Of a stretch of 6,181 nt of DNA, positions 5,678 to 6,181 are shown in pieces. This stretch comes from Lachnospiraceae bacterium. GTDB taxonomy: Bacteria; Bacillota; Clostridia; Lachnospirales; Lachnospiraceae. The DNA lies in the NCBI GenBank assembly GCA_009774235.1, contig VSNJ01000208.1:1-6181 (forward strand). Direction: 5' to 3'. A program made the position numbers and the translations under genes. The notes beneath the pieces are model-generated. The model was not told the origin of the DNA. It searched no databases and saw only the letters and a list, made by a program, of their open reading frames with translations. Numbering within the stretch: the first letter of the stretch is position 1; every line of letters starts with the position of its first letter.

Positions 5678-6181
5678 TTATATTAAAAACTGTGGCATAT
5701 AGTCTTTAATTTGTTCCAGACCTTTTTCTTTTAAAAATTTATCAATTTCTTCTTCTGCTGTAGTTGCTGCAACAATAATATAATTTCCAGAATCAAAATT
5801 ATAATCTGATGACAAGTAAATATTTAAACCATCTTTAATGCCTGTTTTATAAGAATCTATATAACCAGCGCAAACCATTCCAGGTAACAAATTATCAATT
5901 ATTATTTTAGCATGTTCACTTCCTGAACCAGTTCCCCACAAAAGATAATTACTTTTTTCTTGCATCTTAATTAAATACTCAACCCTTAAAAAACACCCCT
6001 GTATTGCTGTATATCCAGGTATATTATATTTATCTTTCCAAAAATTATATGTATCTTTACTTCTTTTTTTTGCCTCTGAAATATCATTTCCAATTATTTT
6101 AATAATTTTATTATCAATTTTTTCTGCAAAGTGTAATCTATCACAACGCTTTTTTATATTTTTAAAATAAGTATTATATCG
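5678..6181 (-). CDS. C-terminal part of an unidentified protein with a Rossmann-like nucleotide-binding module, 5' end outside window
   Basis: The frame ending at TAA 5678-5680 is open all the way to the right edge (167 residues visible), so the gene starts outside the window. The ATG at 5965 lies mid-frame and lacks a good Shine-Dalgarno, so it is probably an internal Met (residue 73 of the visible part). From about residue 78 the protein shows a strand leading into WGTGSGSEH (82-90), then a helix and GYIDSYKTG, and later NYIIVAATTAEEEI and a helix ending in KDY. This pattern matches the small Rossmann-like modules found at the C-termini of some polysaccharide-biosynthesis proteins, which bind nucleotides or sugar nucleotides. 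The upstream visible part is lysine- and asparagine-rich and includes NFWKDKYNIPGYTAIQGC; I do not recognise its family. It lies just before rfbF on the same strand and is probably co-transcribed with it. Confidence 0.75.
   Translation of the reverse strand, partial: RYNTYFKNIKKRCDRLHFAEKIDNKIIKIIGNDISEAKKRSKDTYNFWKDKYNIPGYTAIQGCFLRVEYLIKMQEKSNYLLWGTGSGSEHAKIIIDNLLPGMVCAGYIDSYKTGIKDGLNIYLSSDYNFDSGNYIIVAATTAEEEIDKFLKEKGLEQIKDYMPQFLI

Overview
The window is part of a polysaccharide (O-antigen, capsule or cell-wall glycan) biosynthesis locus. All six genes lie on the minus strand, so transcription runs from the right edge to the left edge. The DNA is AT-rich, uses many ATA/TTA/AAA codons, and has AGGAGG-like ribosome binding sites. 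This suggests a low-GC bacterium, most plausibly a Firmicute such as a Clostridia/Lachnospiraceae-type organism. That assignment is an inference from composition and general sequence style, and other AT-rich anaerobes are not excluded.

In transcription order, the window opens with the C-terminal part of a gene that enters from the right edge (6181-5678). It ends in a Rossmann-like nucleotide-binding module of unknown role. Next come glucose-1-phosphate cytidylyltransferase (rfbF, 5631-4849), a short-chain (SDR-type) NAD(P)-dependent sugar-nucleotide reductase/epimerase (4794-3877), CDP-4-keto-6-deoxy-D-glucose 3-dehydrase (rfbH, 3814-2480), a 183-base GC-rich gap, CDP-glucose 4,6-dehydratase (rfbG, 2296-1220), and a family-11 glycosyltransferase resembling alpha-1,2-fucosyltransferases (1167 to the left edge). 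The last carries a TPR-like tail and is cut off by the window.

Together RfbF, RfbG and RfbH convert glucose-1-phosphate through CDP-glucose and CDP-4-keto-6-deoxyglucose to a 3-deoxy-4-keto intermediate. The SDR protein is the natural candidate for the final 4-keto reduction, giving a CDP-3,6-dideoxyhexose (abequose or paratose). The partner reductase that normally feeds electrons to RfbH (RfbI/DdhD/AscD, also called E3) is not in the window. The glycosyltransferase probably adds a fucose-like sugar to the same glycan.

The region is a compositional mosaic. By hand counts of sample lines, rfbG, rfbH and the gap between them are about 43-52% GC. The rfbF and reductase lines counted range from about 18 to 40%, mostly near 30%, and the glycosyltransferase is about 15-20%. 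The gene order (F, reductase, H, G) differs from the familiar F-G-H-reductase order. Both observations fit assembly by recombination and horizontal transfer. I see no RNA genes, CRISPR array or intact mobile element, and no convincing promoter or intrinsic terminator.
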